A DNA stretch of 64,000 bases from Viscum album. Lineage: Eukaryota; Streptophyta; Magnoliopsida; Santalales; Viscaceae. The stretch covers positions 6,586,001-6,650,000 of the forward strand of contig OY728142.1 in assembly GCA_963277665.1 (NCBI GenBank). The letters are read 5' to 3'. The position numbers were made by a program, and so were the translations under genes. Shown in pieces: positions 1 to 12,199 of the stretch. How positions within the stretch are numbered: the stretch's first letter is position 1; every line of letters starts with the position of its first letter. The notes under the pieces were generated by a model. That model had not been told where the DNA came from. It worked only from the letters and a program-made list of their open reading frames with translations, and searched no databases.

Positions 1-125
1 TATAATAAATGTTTTAAGTATAGAATAAAGGTCATCACGCATTTGATTGCTGAATTTATGGGATGAAGTTAGCTAACAATGTGGATTGAGAGAAATTTTC
101 ATAGAATTAACCTCCACCACTTTAG

Positions 126-290
126 TGCTTCAAGTGTAAGGAGAATGATCATTATGCTAACTAGTGCCTAAACCCAAGGGTTAATGATGATGATCGACAT
201 CAGAAAATCATTAAGCTGAGGGAAATAGGAAATCTCATGCAATCACTTTTTCTAATGAGGGGTATGATAATGATGTGGTAAAAGGTACAC
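126..290 (+). pseudogene. P gag C-terminal remnant with CCHC zinc knuckle
   Basis: At 126-167 the frame reads C-F-K-C-K-E-N-D-H-Y-A-N-stop-C, a CX2CX4HX4C nucleocapsid knuckle with one stop (TAG at 162-164) before the last cysteine. The following codons give an acidic stretch VNDDDRHQKIIKLRE. This aligns with VDDDERLQMIYEMK, the tail of the gag remnant in element A, and so links the two elements. Gag proteins of this family coat the RNA genome in virus-like particles. The capsid part lies outside the window or is unreadable. Confidence 0.75.
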
Positions 291-379
291 TTAACATCCA
301 ATATAGAATTGATAATATCTAATTTTATTCTAGATCTAAATACTCTTTAATATATAAATAATTTTATAAGGGCATTAAG

Positions 380-680
380 ATTCCACCCAAAAAAATAGAT
401 TTGGAATTAGCATTGAAAACACCTAATAGTACGATGATTACATCTCAAGTCTATGATTCTTGTCATGTTTACGTTGGTGGGAATTTTCTTCCAAAAAATT
501 TTGTCACTATTCTTATGGTTTAATTTTATTTCATATTAATAATGTATTGGCTTTCTATTCATAAATACCTCATCAATTATCAAGTGAGAGAAGTTATGTT
601 TGATATTACAAACCAAACTATGACCGTCTATCTATGTAATGATAAGTATGAACATTATATAGATATTACATCTAGTATAT
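380..680 (+). pseudogene. P retroviral-type aspartic protease remnant
   Basis: Translation around 430-640 gives VYDSCHVYVGG, then a stop, then FYFILIMYWLS. This matches the plant gypsy protease tail, in which a FDVILGMDWLS-type motif is expected: G, D and one spacing residue have changed. The motif lies just upstream of the RT segment, as expected in gypsy pol. At least one in-frame stop is present and the catalytic D-[ST]-G triad is not recognisable. The 118-codon open frame beginning at 542 runs from here into the RT N-terminus. Confidence 0.65.
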
Positions 681-1640
681 GGGTCTTAATTACCTTTCAT
701 AAGGTGTGTTTATCTAAAATATTTGGGGATAAAATCAACATTAATGATATTCTAGTTTTTTGGGAATTTTTTGTTGTATTTATGGAAGAGTTTTCTAGCC
801 TTCCAGCAAAACATGAAGTTGAGTTCTCAATAGAGCTCATAATTGGTACCAAAACATTTTCAAATACTCCCTATATAATGGATCCAATTGATCTATAAGA
901 ATTTAATAAAAAACTAAAAGAAAACCTTGACAAATGATCTATTTAGCCAAGTTTTCCACCTTGGGGTGCACCTGTTCTTTTTATGAAAAATAAATATGGA
1001 TCAATGTCAATGTGCATTGATTATTAGGAGTAAAAAATCATGATCAAGAAAAATTATACTATTCCCCATATTGATTATTTTTTATCAACTGTACAGAGAT
1101 CAATACCTTTATAATATTGAAATTTATTTTGGATATCATCAATTAAGGATTAAGAAGAGGGATATAACCATGATGAAATATTATACAAGGTATGAACACT
1201 ATGAATATATAGTGATGTCTTATGGTCTTACTAATTCCCCTACTATCTTCATGGACTTGATGGAAATATTATTTAGGTATTACTTTGATCATTTTGTGGT
1301 TGTCTTTATATACAATATTCTTATCTAATCAAAGAAAATGGAAGAGCACAGAGACTACTTGATAATTGTACTAAATACCCTAAAAAGGATAAGTTGTATG
1401 AAAAATTTTCAAAGTGAAAATTTTGGCTATGAAATGTTTTATTTTTGGGTCACATAATATCAATAGAGGGTATATTAATAGATCTATCAAAGAAAAAGGA
1501 TATTGAACAATGTACTAGATCAAAAATGATGAGGTTGATCCATTGTTTTCTTGGTTTAGTCGAATATTATCAACGGTTTGTGGTAAATTTATCAAGACTA
1601 TCTAATCCTCTGACCAAGTTAACTCAGAAGTGAGCCAAGT
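680..1640 (+). pseudogene. P reverse transcriptase remnant
   Basis: Three frame-broken pieces form an RT. At 790-898 SSLPAKHEVEFSIELIIGT resembles the conserved entry block LPP.REIEF.IDL..GT. At 1071-1328 the palm region retains GYHQLRIK, YEYIVMSYGLTNSPTIFMDLM and FVVVFIYNILI. At 1445-1633 GHIIS.EGI and FLGLVEYYQRFV mark the thumb/connection. The catalytic aspartate pair, normally FIDDILIYS, reads FIYN, so both aspartates are lost and the enzyme would be inactive even if expressed. The pieces are collinear without large gaps, so decay was by point mutations and small indels. Confidence 0.88.
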
Positions 1641-2090
1641 TCTTCTAGACATATGAATATGAGGAAAATTTGATGGAACTAAAGAGATGGTTAATTTGTG
1701 CACCTATGCTTACATTACATTGTACTGAAGAAGAGTTTACAATTAATAGTGTTTCATACCAGAAGTTATTGGGACATGTTCTTATACAGAATGACATGTT
1801 TATAGGATATTCCCCATGAAAATTGAATATTAATGAACAAAATGACCAAATACATGGTTTGGTGTTAACTACAAATGTTTTTTAATTAAATATGTGGAGT
1901 AATTATCTTTATAGAGAAAATAATGATATATATACCGATAAAAAAAGTTTTAAGTATATATTCACATAAAACGAGTTTAACATGCATCAGAGAATATGAT
2001 TATAGATGATAAAGGTTTATTACTTCTTAATATGCTACCACCCTGGGAAAGTGAACAAGTTGGATGATTCTTTTAGTTTAAAGGATCATG
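1640..2090 (+). pseudogene. P RNase H remnant
   Basis: Downstream of the RT the frame gives LLGHVLIQNDMFIGYSP, LNINEQNDQIHGLV, MWSNYLYRENNDIYTDKKS and YHPGKVNKLDDSF, with stops between blocks. These correspond to the gypsy RNase H landmarks G.VL.Q, EQNY..HDLE, W..YLYG....I.TDHKSL and YHPGK.N.VADALS. RNase H removes the RNA strand during reverse transcription. At least five in-frame stops make this copy non-functional. Confidence 0.82.
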
Positions 2091-2159
2091 TTAGATTATC
2101 CATGATGAGGATAAAAAAAATCTAATATTTTTATATTTGAAAAGGATGGATCTGGGAAT

Positions 2160-3400
2160 CCTGAAGAAAGGGAAAAAACATTATCATTATCAATTTAATG
2201 TTCAACCGTCTATCCATGTGATGATTAAAGAGGCGCAAAAGGAATATGTGAAGATAAAAAATATGGTTATAAATGCCCTTTAGTTTAACCTTGATTAGGA
2301 AGGAATGATAATTTTAAGGAATCGTGTATGTGTTCCTTCCATACAATATTTTAATTAGTTATTAGAGGAAGCTCACATTTCTTCATTATCTATTCATATT
2401 GAATGTATGAAGATGTTAATATATTTGAAATAAAGCTTTTGGGGGATCGAATTAAGAGGTATATCACAAAGTTTTTTTCATGGTGATTGGTATTTCAATA
2501 AGTTAAGGCTAAAAGAAAAAATTCAAAGGAGATGTTACATCCATTAACAATACCAGAATGGAAATGAGAGAAAATGACTATATATTTTTTCATTGGACTC
2601 CCCAAAACATCTAAATTTAATAATTATATGTGGGTGTTAGTTGATCGCATTACTAAGTCAACACAATTAATCACTATCATTGAATAGTTATCTTTGGATC
2701 ATCTTTCTAGAATATACATTAAAAAAGTTTTATGGTTTCATGGGGTACAAAATTCCATTTTATCTAATAGATATATAATGTTTACCTAAAATTTCTAGTA
2801 AAGTATTTAGAAAATACTTTATATAGAATTGAGTTTTAGCACTTATTATCACATTCAAATGGATGGTTAGTTTGAAAGAAAATTCAAACCCTATAGGATA
2901 TGTTGAGATCTTGTTCTATGGATTTTAAAGGCGGTTGGGATCAACACAATACAGTAGTTAATTTCTTCTACAACAAGAGACTTCAATAAATAATTTAGAT
3001 GGATCCTTATTAATCCCTATATGGGAAGAAATATATAGCTGTAATGTGCTGGAATGAAGTTGGATAAAGAAATCTATTAGAACCTATTATCACTGCAGAA
3101 ATGGAAGGGAAGATTAAATCCATTAAACAACATATCAAGGTAGATCATATTTTGCAGAAACTTTATGCTAATAATTTTTAATATGATCAAGAATTTTAAT
3201 TTAGTGATAAGGTGTTTCTAATAATTTTTCCATGGAATAAGGTTACGATATTTTAAATGAAAGGAAAACTAAGCCATAGTTATATCGGTCCCTTTGAAAC
3301 TATTGATCATATTAGGATTTTTTATTATCACTTGGAACTTCCATAAAAACTCTATCAATTCCACAATTTATCCCATGTATATCTCCTAAGGAAGTAAATA
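2160..3400 (+). pseudogene. P integrase remnant
   Basis: Recognisable blocks in order: EEAHISSLSIHIECMKM near 2365-2410 (from the EAH.S.YS.HPG.TKM zinc-binding region), LTIPEWK near 2545, then MWVLVDRITKSTQLI near 2630-2670 (from the core W.IVDRLTKSAHF). Further on, WFHGVQNSILSNR follows near 2730, and LSHSYIGPFETID with LYQFHNLSHVYLLRK near 3270-3395 mark the C-terminal module. The core acidic triad cannot be followed because of frameshifts. Integrase would insert the cDNA into the genome. The order and spacing are normal for a plant chromovirus. Confidence 0.82.
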
Positions 3401-3625
3401 TCTGACCCTTCACATGTACTGAACTTAGAGGTCATACCATTAGAGCATGATATATCTTATGAGGAACAACTTGTTGAAATTCTGGATTGTACAAATAAAG
3501 TTCTATGAAACAAGACCACTCACCTGGTAAATGATTTTTGGAGAAACCCCTAATTACAATTAGCGACATGGGAACTTGAAGATATAATGTTGTATAATTA
3601 TCCTCATTTTTTTGCATTAGAGTGA
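3400..3625 (+). pseudogene. P chromodomain at the integrase C-terminus
   Basis: The frame reads ISDPSHVLNLEVIPLE, EEQLVEILDCTNKVL, stop, FWRNP, stop, ATWELEDIMLYNYPHFF. This is the usual end of chromovirus pol: the DPSHVL linker, then a chromodomain ending in W..ATWE.E..M...YP.LF. In this class chromodomains are thought to steer integration towards particular chromatin. Two in-frame stops break it. The following bases give the end-of-element sequence and a polypurine-rich tract before the LTR. Confidence 0.85.
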
Positions 3626-3647
3626 GGAATTTTGAGGGTGAAATTCA

Positions 3648-3664
3648 TTTCAATGGGGTTAGAA
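3648..3664 (+). other. P polypurine tract
   Basis: The purine-rich run AATGGGGTTAGAA lies immediately before the LTR start. It occupies the same place as AAGGGGGTAGAA in elements A and the array. In gypsy elements it primes plus-strand DNA synthesis. Confidence 0.65.
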
Positions 3665-6600
3665 TGTCAAAATTTGAGTTTTTATGAACCTTTTTTTGAA
3701 TAAATTAAATTTATTTGATGCCTTGCATGAAAAAACACACTAATTTACTCTTTCACTATACAATACACCAACTTAACCTTGTGCTACATGTAACGTCGGG
3801 TTATCTAGCTTTACATGCAACACTATAGTTCTACAAAACAACATTTTATTATTATAATTATTTAAGAAAGATATCTATAACCAAGCCATTAAACTTTGTA
3901 ATATGAATAGTAATAACTAATTTTTAAATATCATTTATAATATATTCATATAAATAAAATATATTGATAAGAAAATATATAATTTTCTATAAATTCTTTA
4001 TATGTTTTGAGAATACTATTTTTTCAAAAATAATTAATTTTTATGTATTCTTGAGAATAATAATATATTTAATTTTTTACACATTTATAAATTTAATTTG
4101 ACAAAATAAACTTAATTTTTGAATTCATAATTTAAAATTTTTCTTATGTTGAAATTTTGGTATTTTTTTGAAATATTTTATTTTTGGATGAATAGTGAAA
4201 AATAAAAAAATTTAATTGAAAAAAACATTTTCGTCTAATTTATTTATATAGTTAAATTATATTTTAAACTATTTTTATAGTATAATAAGTTCAATTATAC
4301 ATTAATAAATTCAATTTTGTTCAATTTGACAAATTTTATATTGAAATTGGGCATAAAAACATTTTATTCATTTGAACGTTTTTTCATTAAAACCCACTTT
4401 CTCGACATGTTTGCGGGATTAATTTTAATTTAATTTAATCCACTAATGTGATTAGAATTTGTAAATATAGATTCAATATTTGGAATCATAATAATTTATA
4501 ATTTCTAATAAGGTTAAATTTATGTTTTACCAAAGTTATTAGTGAAAGCAATTAAAATTAATTACAGCAATTAAGGTAAAAAAAGATTACTTAGTGGTTA
4601 AAATTAAAACTTATGGTGTAAAAATGACAATAAATTTGTTAAAAATCCATTTTATAGTCATATTTAGACCATAATTCCTATTATATATAATATTTTTTAT
4701 TTTTATAGGTACATTACATAAGGGAGACCACCCAATAATATTCTTTTTTTTAGTATTTAAAAGTTTTCCACCTGCCTCCCTTTTAAAAGGGCACAAATCC
4801 CCTCACTTATTCACACCTGTCAGGACATTTATATGACAAAATCAAAATATCTTTATAACATTCCTAATATTAACCTATAATAATCACTTTGGGTATAAAT
4901 TCATCCAAGGAAATCCTTTAGTTCAAACCAAATGAAGCTACTCAATGAAGAAGTAATATTCATCAACATGCATTTTGTTTTGTTTCCTTATCCACCCACA
5001 TTATTTACTCTTATATCATGATTATATAATAACCAAAATATATTTAATATAATGATAAGTTGTTATGTTAAGGTTATTACCTACAATTTCACACACTTCC
5101 ATCAAATGGGATATGTAATCATCATTCATCTGTACGACGGACTACCACCTCATGAACTGATGTTGTTCATTCTTCTGTTAACACATTTAAAGGTTGGGAA
5201 TAATGATGGATTTATAGTTTATATATGATATTTAATATTTTAATTATTTTATTTTGATTCTATAATTTTTAAATTACTCATACCTTTAGTCTTTCAATTT
5301 TGTGGGAATATGATAATGTCGTTTGTGTGTATGACAGACTACCGCCTCACGAAGCGATTTGATTCCTTCAAACTTTACACGGAATGTATTAAGGATGGTT
5401 ATAATAAACATATGTTATATATATTAAGTAATTTTTTTTAAATGATAATATATCATATATTTTTCCTTCTTTTAATCCAATAAGAAAGTGAAAACAACAT
5501 TAATGCGTATGTACAGCCTACCGTCTCCATGAATGGTGTATTTCATTTACAATTTCTATATATTATATATTATTATAAATAATTATATAAAGAATATTTA
5601 TATTATATTTATATTATTTATTATCACTATGTATATGATTAATTCATTATCTCAGTAAGAGTACCCTTACTAACAAGTCAAAACATGTAAAAAACCAGTT
5701 ATTACCAGAAATTTAAATTCGACATGGATTTATTAAGAAATGAGCAATATAAGGTTATAATTAAATCATATATGGTATTAATTATATTAATATATTTCTA
5801 AAATATATTTATAATAAACTTATATTTAGTATAAGGGATTATTTAATGAGTATGATGAGAGTCAATACTTAAGGTAAGGGGATTTCTAGTCTCACTTTTA
5901 TTTCTGTGAGACTTATTCCATATTAACCACTAATTTATTTTCTGTGGTGTATATAATTCCTTATGACATATTATATCATGAATTTACTTTATTTAATGAT
6001 ATTAAACTTTTCAATTGATTTTATTCTTTCACATGTATCATGATTAAAAAGTTACTCAAGTATTAATGTATTTTCGTCCAACTTTTTTACTTTTATAAGA
6101 CACATTCTATATTCACCCCTATTTATTTTTTGTGGTGTATATACTAACCATGAATGTAATTTATTATTGTTCTACATATTGTTTTTAAAACAAATTACAT
6201 CCATTTGAGTATCTATCTTTCATGGGGTTACAGTTTCAATGATACAAAAGTGGTAAGGGGATTTTGTCTCAATTTTCCTTCTTTGAGACACATCATATGT
6301 TATGCACCTATATTTTTTTTGAGAGGTGTATACACTACCCATTTGAAATATTATATCATAAATTTAATTATTTTAATTATATTTTAATCTTAATTTAATT
6401 TTATCATTTCATGGGGATTTTGAATCAAAATTAATAAAGTGGTAAGATTTTATTGCTATAATCTCATCATTTATATGGATTATTTATAATTATGCTTCCA
6501 TTGAAGAAATATTATGATCTATCTCTCAATAATTCTCATGAATTTTATTATACTTTTTTTATTCATGATATCTTTGATTAATGGTGAAATGTTTTCACTC

Positions 6601-8146
6601 GTTGGTAAGATAATTTAGAAAGTATTTTTATGAAAATCAAACCCTATTTCTCTTTTCAATCGGAAATATGTTTTATTTAAACAAAATGTCTTCTAATATT
6701 GTTTTAAAAAAAATTGAATGAAAATTTAAGAAAAATTTCAAGGAAATAGATTTAAATTTTTTTATGGTTTAGAAGGTGTTTAAAATGGTTTTCAAATATT
6801 CCTTTAAAAAATTTCAAGGTTATTTTCAACGAAAAAGGTTTTAAAAATGTTTTATGTTTCAAATATATTTTTTCAAAGTGGAAAGGATAATTTGTTCAAT
6901 AAATGATTTAATTTTGTTAAATCTTACTACAAAATTTTTTGTTTTTTTTCAAGTAAAAGTATTTTGAAAATGTTTTATGATATAAAATATTATTTTTAGA
7001 TAAATGTTGTTTTTCTTTAGATATGCTCCAAGTGATCTTTCAAAATCCTTCTCCATAAAAGATGAAATCATTTGATATAGTTTATTCTTCATTAGGGATA
7101 TAATCCAAGGACACTATTCTTATTCTTTCTTTGAATAGTTTACGTTTAACATGGAAAGTTTTTTATTAAACCCATTTCTCTTCCATGGGTTATACCATGA
7201 TAAAATGCTTATAAATCCTACTTACTTTAATGGATTATTCTATAATTAAATTATTATGAAAGTTGTATCTTTTCCATAGGATATAATTTGATGGAATATT
7301 TCTGATACCCATTTCATTTCATGGGTCATCATATGATGTTTATGAAACACGTCTCTTTTTATTGGTCATGATTTGATGAATGTTTTATTATATTGCAAAA
7401 CACAAGTTTATGATTTTATTATGTGATGGGTGGGATATATATCTCCCTTTAATGATTGAGTAAAGATTTATATCTTATGAAATAGAATTAACTGGAATGG
7501 GGAGTGAACCTAGTTCAGAAAAGTAAGTTTTCCACTAAGATGGTATTGGGAGTGAACCTTGACTACTAAGATTTTTTTGGGAGTGACCCCATTCCACAAA
7601 GATAGCCTTTTTTATGATACTTGAATGTTATGGAAATCATGTTATATGTTTATGTGTATTTCAAAATTCCATGAATTATTCCTTTGTTATTATTTCATGG
7701 ATTATGCTATTTATTCCCTTATGAACCATTTCTTATTAACTACCAATATTTATGCCATAACTCTTGATTAGGATCATTGATATGCAATGTATGATATTCT
7801 AATGTTATGATCATGTTCTCGTACCCTTATGATCATGATTATTCTAACATATATACCTTGTTTACCCTTACAGAGTATATAAGCTCACCCTTTATTATTT
7901 TCATTTTTTCATGGTTATGAAGATATTTATTATGTATGATGTGTCTAAGAAGGGTTCTAGTCATGGAGAACATTTTCATAGATAATGTATCTCACTTATA
8001 GACAAGTGTTTATGTTTCCATTTTTCCAAAGGCACTAAACTAAGATGCCCATTGGGTGTGTGTTTGTTTAATGTATTAAATGTTATAAAAATGTGATGTA
8101 ATTTCTATGTATCAGAATCTTGAGTTTTTATATTTTCTGGGTCTCA
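3665..8146 (+). repeat. P 3' LTR (about 4.5 kb)
   Basis: Starts TGTCAAAATTTGAG right after the polypurine tract and ends ..GGGTCTCA. It is AT-rich and has no long open frame. The same landmarks as in the A-type LTRs occur in order: a promoter-like CTCCCTTTTAAAAGGGCAC block (4776-4794), three diverged copies of the TACGG..TACCG motif (about 5128, 5320 and 5500), GGGAGTGAACC blocks near 7500-7590, and CACTAAACTA near 8034. It is clearly older or more divergent than the A and array LTRs. Confidence 0.8.
4782..4788 (+). promoter_or_regulatory. P LTR TATA-like box
   Basis: TTTAAAA inside CTCCCTTTTAAAAGGGCAC, followed by a pyrimidine-rich stretch and TCACACC. It aligns with the CTTATAAAAGGGCAC core of the A-type LTRs and would set the U3/R border about 30 bases downstream. 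The first TATA position has decayed. Confidence 0.5.
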
Positions 8147-8582
8147 TGGTTTGGAATAACAGTTGGCCAAAATGTGTGCCAACTATGTGCCCTTCTCACC
8201 CTCAAGGGGGACCTCACGTGATCATGGAACACTATTATACAAACAATGCACTGACCAGGAATTAATACTCATAATAAAATTGAATATCTCTCGCATAGGT
8301 GTTTTCCCTTAAAGGAATGGTATCATCAAACCATGTGGCCTCCTAATATCCTCTATCTATTTCTATACAGTTTACTCACACCATGTGGTTGGGTTGCACG
8401 ATTTCTACTAACAACGCAACCCAATTTCCTTTTTCAAAAAATTAAGCATTTAGGCTCCGAAAAATCCCCAGACACCCCTAAAACTCGCGTGATCTCATTA
8501 GGCACTAACATTAGGTAAAAAATAAGGAGTCAAACTGAAATTTAAAAGATCCATACCTCATTGGAAATCCTAGGATCTAACA
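8147..8582 (-). repeat. M 3' LTR, first 436 bp, interrupted by element P
   Basis: On the minus strand it begins TGTTAGATCCTAGG, directly after a GGAGGGAGAT polypurine tract. It matches the start of M's other LTR at 16451, for example ATTTAAAAGATC and ATCAAACCAT on the plus strand. The rest of the LTR is missing here because P's LTR abuts at 8146/8147. If P inserted here, TGGTT (8147-8151) would be one copy of P's target duplication, with the other copy outside the window. Confidence 0.65.
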
Positions 8583-8595
8583 ATCTCCCTCCTAA
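8583..8595 (-). other. M polypurine tract
   Basis: On the minus strand GGAGGGAGAT ends at the LTR start TGTTAGATCC. A purine tract in this place primes plus-strand synthesis and fixes the element's orientation. Confidence 0.65.
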
Positions 8596-9090
8596 AAGAA
8601 ATTCATCCATTAATTTACCTTCCAAGGGTGGTCATGAATTGACTGGGGGTAACTCTATCTACATATCATGCGCTTTGGCCTCTCACTCCAAAGTATCATC
8701 CTGTAAATTTTTATTCTACCATAGTAACCATACTATAGAGACTAACCAGACTCAGAGATCCTTCATGATCCTCTCAGTAATGTGAATAGGATGATTCTTT
8801 AAGGACACATCAACCTGTAACTCAACCTCATCCAACAGTACATTTTGAGATGAGTCTCAGTGATAATGACATGGATAGTATACATGGAAGATGTCGTGTA
8901 TGGCTCGGTACCTTTTTGATAACTAAAAATGATAGGATGTTGGCCCCAATCTATCCAAATATCTCAAACGACCTAATATATCATGATGAAAACATACTTT
9001 GTCTCCTAATCCCAATATTTCCTAGCCTCGGTGGGATATATAAAAAGGCCCAATCCCTAAATTCAAAATATAGAGGTTATTGATGAAAAT
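8596..9090 (-). pseudogene. M integrase C-terminus and chromodomain remnant
   Basis: Minus-strand translation gives CFHHDILGRLRYLDRLGPTS, IHDIFHVYY, LLDEVELQVDVSLKNHPI, HITERIMKDL, WLVSIVWLLW and DEFLLGGRL, with stops in between. These match the chromovirus tail: [25 protein letters not shown], then the chromodomain and a FEDEILLRGG-like end. The chromodomain tryptophans and the TWE block are degraded. The piece directly follows the integrase core remnant. Confidence 0.65.
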
Positions 9091-9960
9091 AATCATAGGA
9101 TTTATATCTAGACTATTTTATATCCATCCACTTCCTAATAAACTGGACCAATTATGAAGTATCCTACACAATACATGAGCCAAGTTAAGCTGCCTCTCCT
9201 ACCTCTAACTAATACAGAGATGATTGGAATGAACTACCGTACATATCCTCATAAGGTTCTATATATATAGTGTAATGATTGTTATTATTGTAGGTGAACT
9301 CAACCATGGTTATATGCCTCTCCTATGACCCCCCAAAATCAAGAACGCTTGCTCTAAGCATTTCCTCAATCACCTAAATTATACACTCTAATGGGCGATT
9401 AGTCTGAGGGTGGTATGTTGTTGTTAGAATCACATGTGTACACAATTACTTATATAATATTTTATAGAATCAAGATGTAAACTAGGTGTCCCTATCTGAT
9501 AAAATGGCATGCAGGAACCCATGAAGAAACATAATCGCATTGATATAAATCTCCCAAAATCACCTCCTGATAAGCTCTCTCTGGTGTGTAGGAAATGAGA
9601 GACCTTCATGATCCTATCCACAAAAACCCATAAAACATCCCTAACTTGAGGAAACCTTTGAAACACAATCATGAAATCCATTTCAACATCATCTCTTTTC
9701 CACTTGGGAATAGGTAACTGATGTAAGTGCCTAGGTAGTCATTGATGTTCTGGCTTCACCTACCGATAGGTGGAACACCTCATGAAAAAACCAGTTACCT
9801 AATGTTTATTCTCAACTGCCAATATTGGTGATGAAAGACATGGTATATATGGTTTACACTGGGATGTACTATCCAAGATGAGGCATGAAACTCACACATT
9901 AACACCTCACGCATTTCTACTAAAACTGAAACATGATGATGAATATGTAGAATTTCATCT
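9090..9960 (-). pseudogene. M integrase core remnant
   Basis: The longest open piece (83 codons, 9681-9430) starts MDFMIVFQRFPQVRDVLWVF, followed by VDRIMKVSHFLHTRE. This corresponds to the integrase core M.FV.GLP......D..WVIVDRLTKSAHFLP, the segment containing the first catalytic aspartate. The downstream conserved VSDRD.RFTS block has decayed to YQIGTPSLHLD. Numerous stops follow. The position between RNase H and the chromodomain is as expected. Confidence 0.78.
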
Positions 9961-10199
9961 TGGCCAACAGTCTGACTAGGAGGCAGGTCCTCACCTTCTA
10001 CACTCTCCCATAGGTCTAGGCCCTCTATATTAGATAATTATCTCATCATAACTCTATCCAAAAAAGTGTAAGTCACTGCCAATTATGATATAAAAGTCTC
10101 CCCACAACCATCTTGAACCTCCAAGTGTATCTCTAAAAACAAGGAAATAAGATTTCAATCGATGTTGGTTTCCTGAAATTTCTATATCTGAGTCCTCTT

Positions 10200-10650
10200 A
10201 CTTAGTTCATCAGCCACTGCATTTCCCTTTTCATGCATACAGGCAAGATCAATGTCAAAATACTGTAGGTACTCAATGAGAATTAGCTTCCTCAAATTCA
10301 ATTCATGATATTTAACTATATAATTGATGTTTTTTTAGTTTGTGTAAACCAGAAAAGGATCTACCAATTGATAATTCCTTTAATAACACAAGACAGGTAC
10401 AACAATGGCTAACTCAAGATAATGTGTTGGGTAATTCCTCTCATGTGACCTCAACTGGAAAGACGTATATTCCATGAATCTCTCTTATTATATAAAAAAT
10501 TGTCCTAATGTAATACCTAATGCATCACAATACACAGTGTAGATTCTTCCCGACTCTGGTAGAATCAGGATTGACACTGAAGTCAGTCTCCCTTATAGCT
10601 CTAGAAAGGCTATCTCACATGTATCTGACAATAAAAACATCACACCCTTC
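10200..10650 (-). pseudogene. M RNase H remnant
   Basis: Minus-strand reading gives LILPESGRIYTVYCDALGIT, LGQFFI, SHERNYPTHYLELAIVV, LVYTN, LILIEYLQYFDIDLACMHEK and GNAVADELSK. These are very clear RNase H landmarks: L.LPE....YTVYCDA, H..NYPTHDLELAAVV, Y.D.DI.YHPGKANVVADALSR. About four stops interrupt the frame. Confidence 0.85.
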
Positions 10651-10699
10651 ATAGTCATTCCCAAAAAAGTTTCTTTTATATGTGATAAATATTGTATTA

Positions 10700-11420
10700 A
10701 ATGACTATAATATCTAGCTAACCCCAATAAACATTGTATGTCCAAGACATTATTGGGATGCTCCCAAGAAACTACAACTCTCGACTTATCTAAGTCAACT
10801 AATAATATTATCTCTAAAACTGAGTCTTACCAACATAAAAATTTCACACTATGAGCTTAGCATATAACTAATTCTCTCTCAATGTATTTAAAATGATATC
10901 AATATGTTTGGCATGGTAGTGATGATTGTGAGAATACATCAAGATATCATCCACTAATACCACAAAAAATGAATCCAGTTAAGGATGGAAAACACAGTTC
11001 ATAAGAACCATGGAAATTGTCGGCACATTTGTGAGACAGAATCAAATAAAAATAAACTCATATCGACTACACCTGATATAAAAATATATATGAGGTATGT
11101 TTATTAGTCGAACACGTACCTGGTGATAACCCAACCTCAAATCAATATTTTAGAAAATATGAGTTCCTCAGATTTAGTTGAGGAGATCATCTATCCGTGG
11201 AAAAAGATACCATTTTTTACCATAAATTAGTTCAAATTTAGATAATACACACATACCCTGAGGGTACCATATAATTTTTTCACAAAAAGGATTGGAAAAC
11301 CACACGAATCTGTACTGAGTCTTATAAATACCTTTGTCTCTAAGTCCTTTAGATTCCACTTAAGATCTTAAAAATCCATAGTATCTATCCTATAAGGAGT
11401 AATAGATAATAGTGTAGATC
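10700..11420 (-). pseudogene. M reverse transcriptase remnant
   Basis: The open piece 11359-11174 contains LRDKGIYKTQYRFVWFSNPF and WYLFPRIDDLLN, matching L..KGFIRPS.SPWGAPV and YPLPRIDDL. Further on, FCLTNVPTISMVLMNCVF and FFVVLVDDILMYSHNHH appear near 10990-10900. Unlike P, the catalytic aspartate pair (V-D-D-I-L) is preserved here. Frameshifts and stops elsewhere still inactivate the gene. Confidence 0.87.
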
Positions 11421-11599
11421 CTGGCACTAGATCAATAAAAAACTCAACCTCTCACTCAAGTGGTAAACTAGAAAAATCATCTGGGAAAACTTACCCACAA
11501 CAATCAACTACTAGAGAGAAATATTCCTAATGAGATCTCTAATTACCCAAACTCAAACTAGATATCATGGCTATCATCCGGACCATCCCATGATTTTTT

Positions 11600-11800
11600 T
11601 CTGTATATCAGCTCACATGGACATACCATTCACCCTTGTAAATAAAAACACTATCCTCTAGTGATGTGAAGGTCGTCCTCCAATGATAAAAATCAACATG
11701 GCCTCAATCAGAAACTAACCAATCCATCTGGATTATAATGTCAAACCCTATCATATTAAGAAAAAAAGATTCCATACAAAGTTTCACCAACCAAAATCAA
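11600..11800 (-). pseudogene. M protease remnant
   Basis: Near 11755-11715 the minus strand reads GFDIIIQMDWLVSD, the typical FDVILGMDWLS block at the end of the gypsy protease, followed by sequence with stops. The catalytic triad upstream is not readable. Its place between gag and RT is normal. Confidence 0.75.
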
Positions 11801-12199
11801 GGGGGAACTCCCCATACTGAAATATACCCACCGTTTTGATCCCCAATAGAGTGTCTAAGGTCATAACACCATTATAAAACTAAACAACGGGGCCAATGAT
11901 CTCCACAATAGGTAAAAATATGAAACCATGAGTAGAACCTATATCGAAAATAAAGGATACTAGAGTAAATAATACTAAAATATCACTTATTACCATATAT
12001 TACCTGGTGAAAAACTCCTTAGGTGTCGGTTGTACATAATATATATGGCCTAAACCATTGTCCTATAAAAGAACCTCACTACCCGGAGTAGTCCCACTCT
12101 GTTGTCTAGGTATAACTGGTGCCTAGATGCCACCACCAAGACCAAAAATTCATACTGAATGATCGACACTACTCCAACTCTCAACTCGGTGCAGAGTTG

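Larger units (their letters stand above)
1..8146 (+). mobile_element. Element P: decayed Ty3/gypsy chromovirus-type retrotransposon, 5' part outside the window
   Basis: Plus-strand gypsy element seen from the end of gag to the end of its 3' LTR. The order read by translation is gag zinc knuckle, protease, RT, RNase H, integrase, chromodomain, polypurine tract and LTR, which is the Ty3/gypsy order with the chromodomain of plant chromoviruses. Every domain carries stops and frameshifts, so the element is dead. Its LTR and gag tail resemble those of element A and of the tandem array, making P the enzyme-bearing relative of those deletion derivatives. The right LTR end is placed at 8146 (..GGGTCTCA) by comparison with the A-type end (..GGGTCTCTACA). 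The 5' LTR lies left of the window. Confidence 0.85.
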
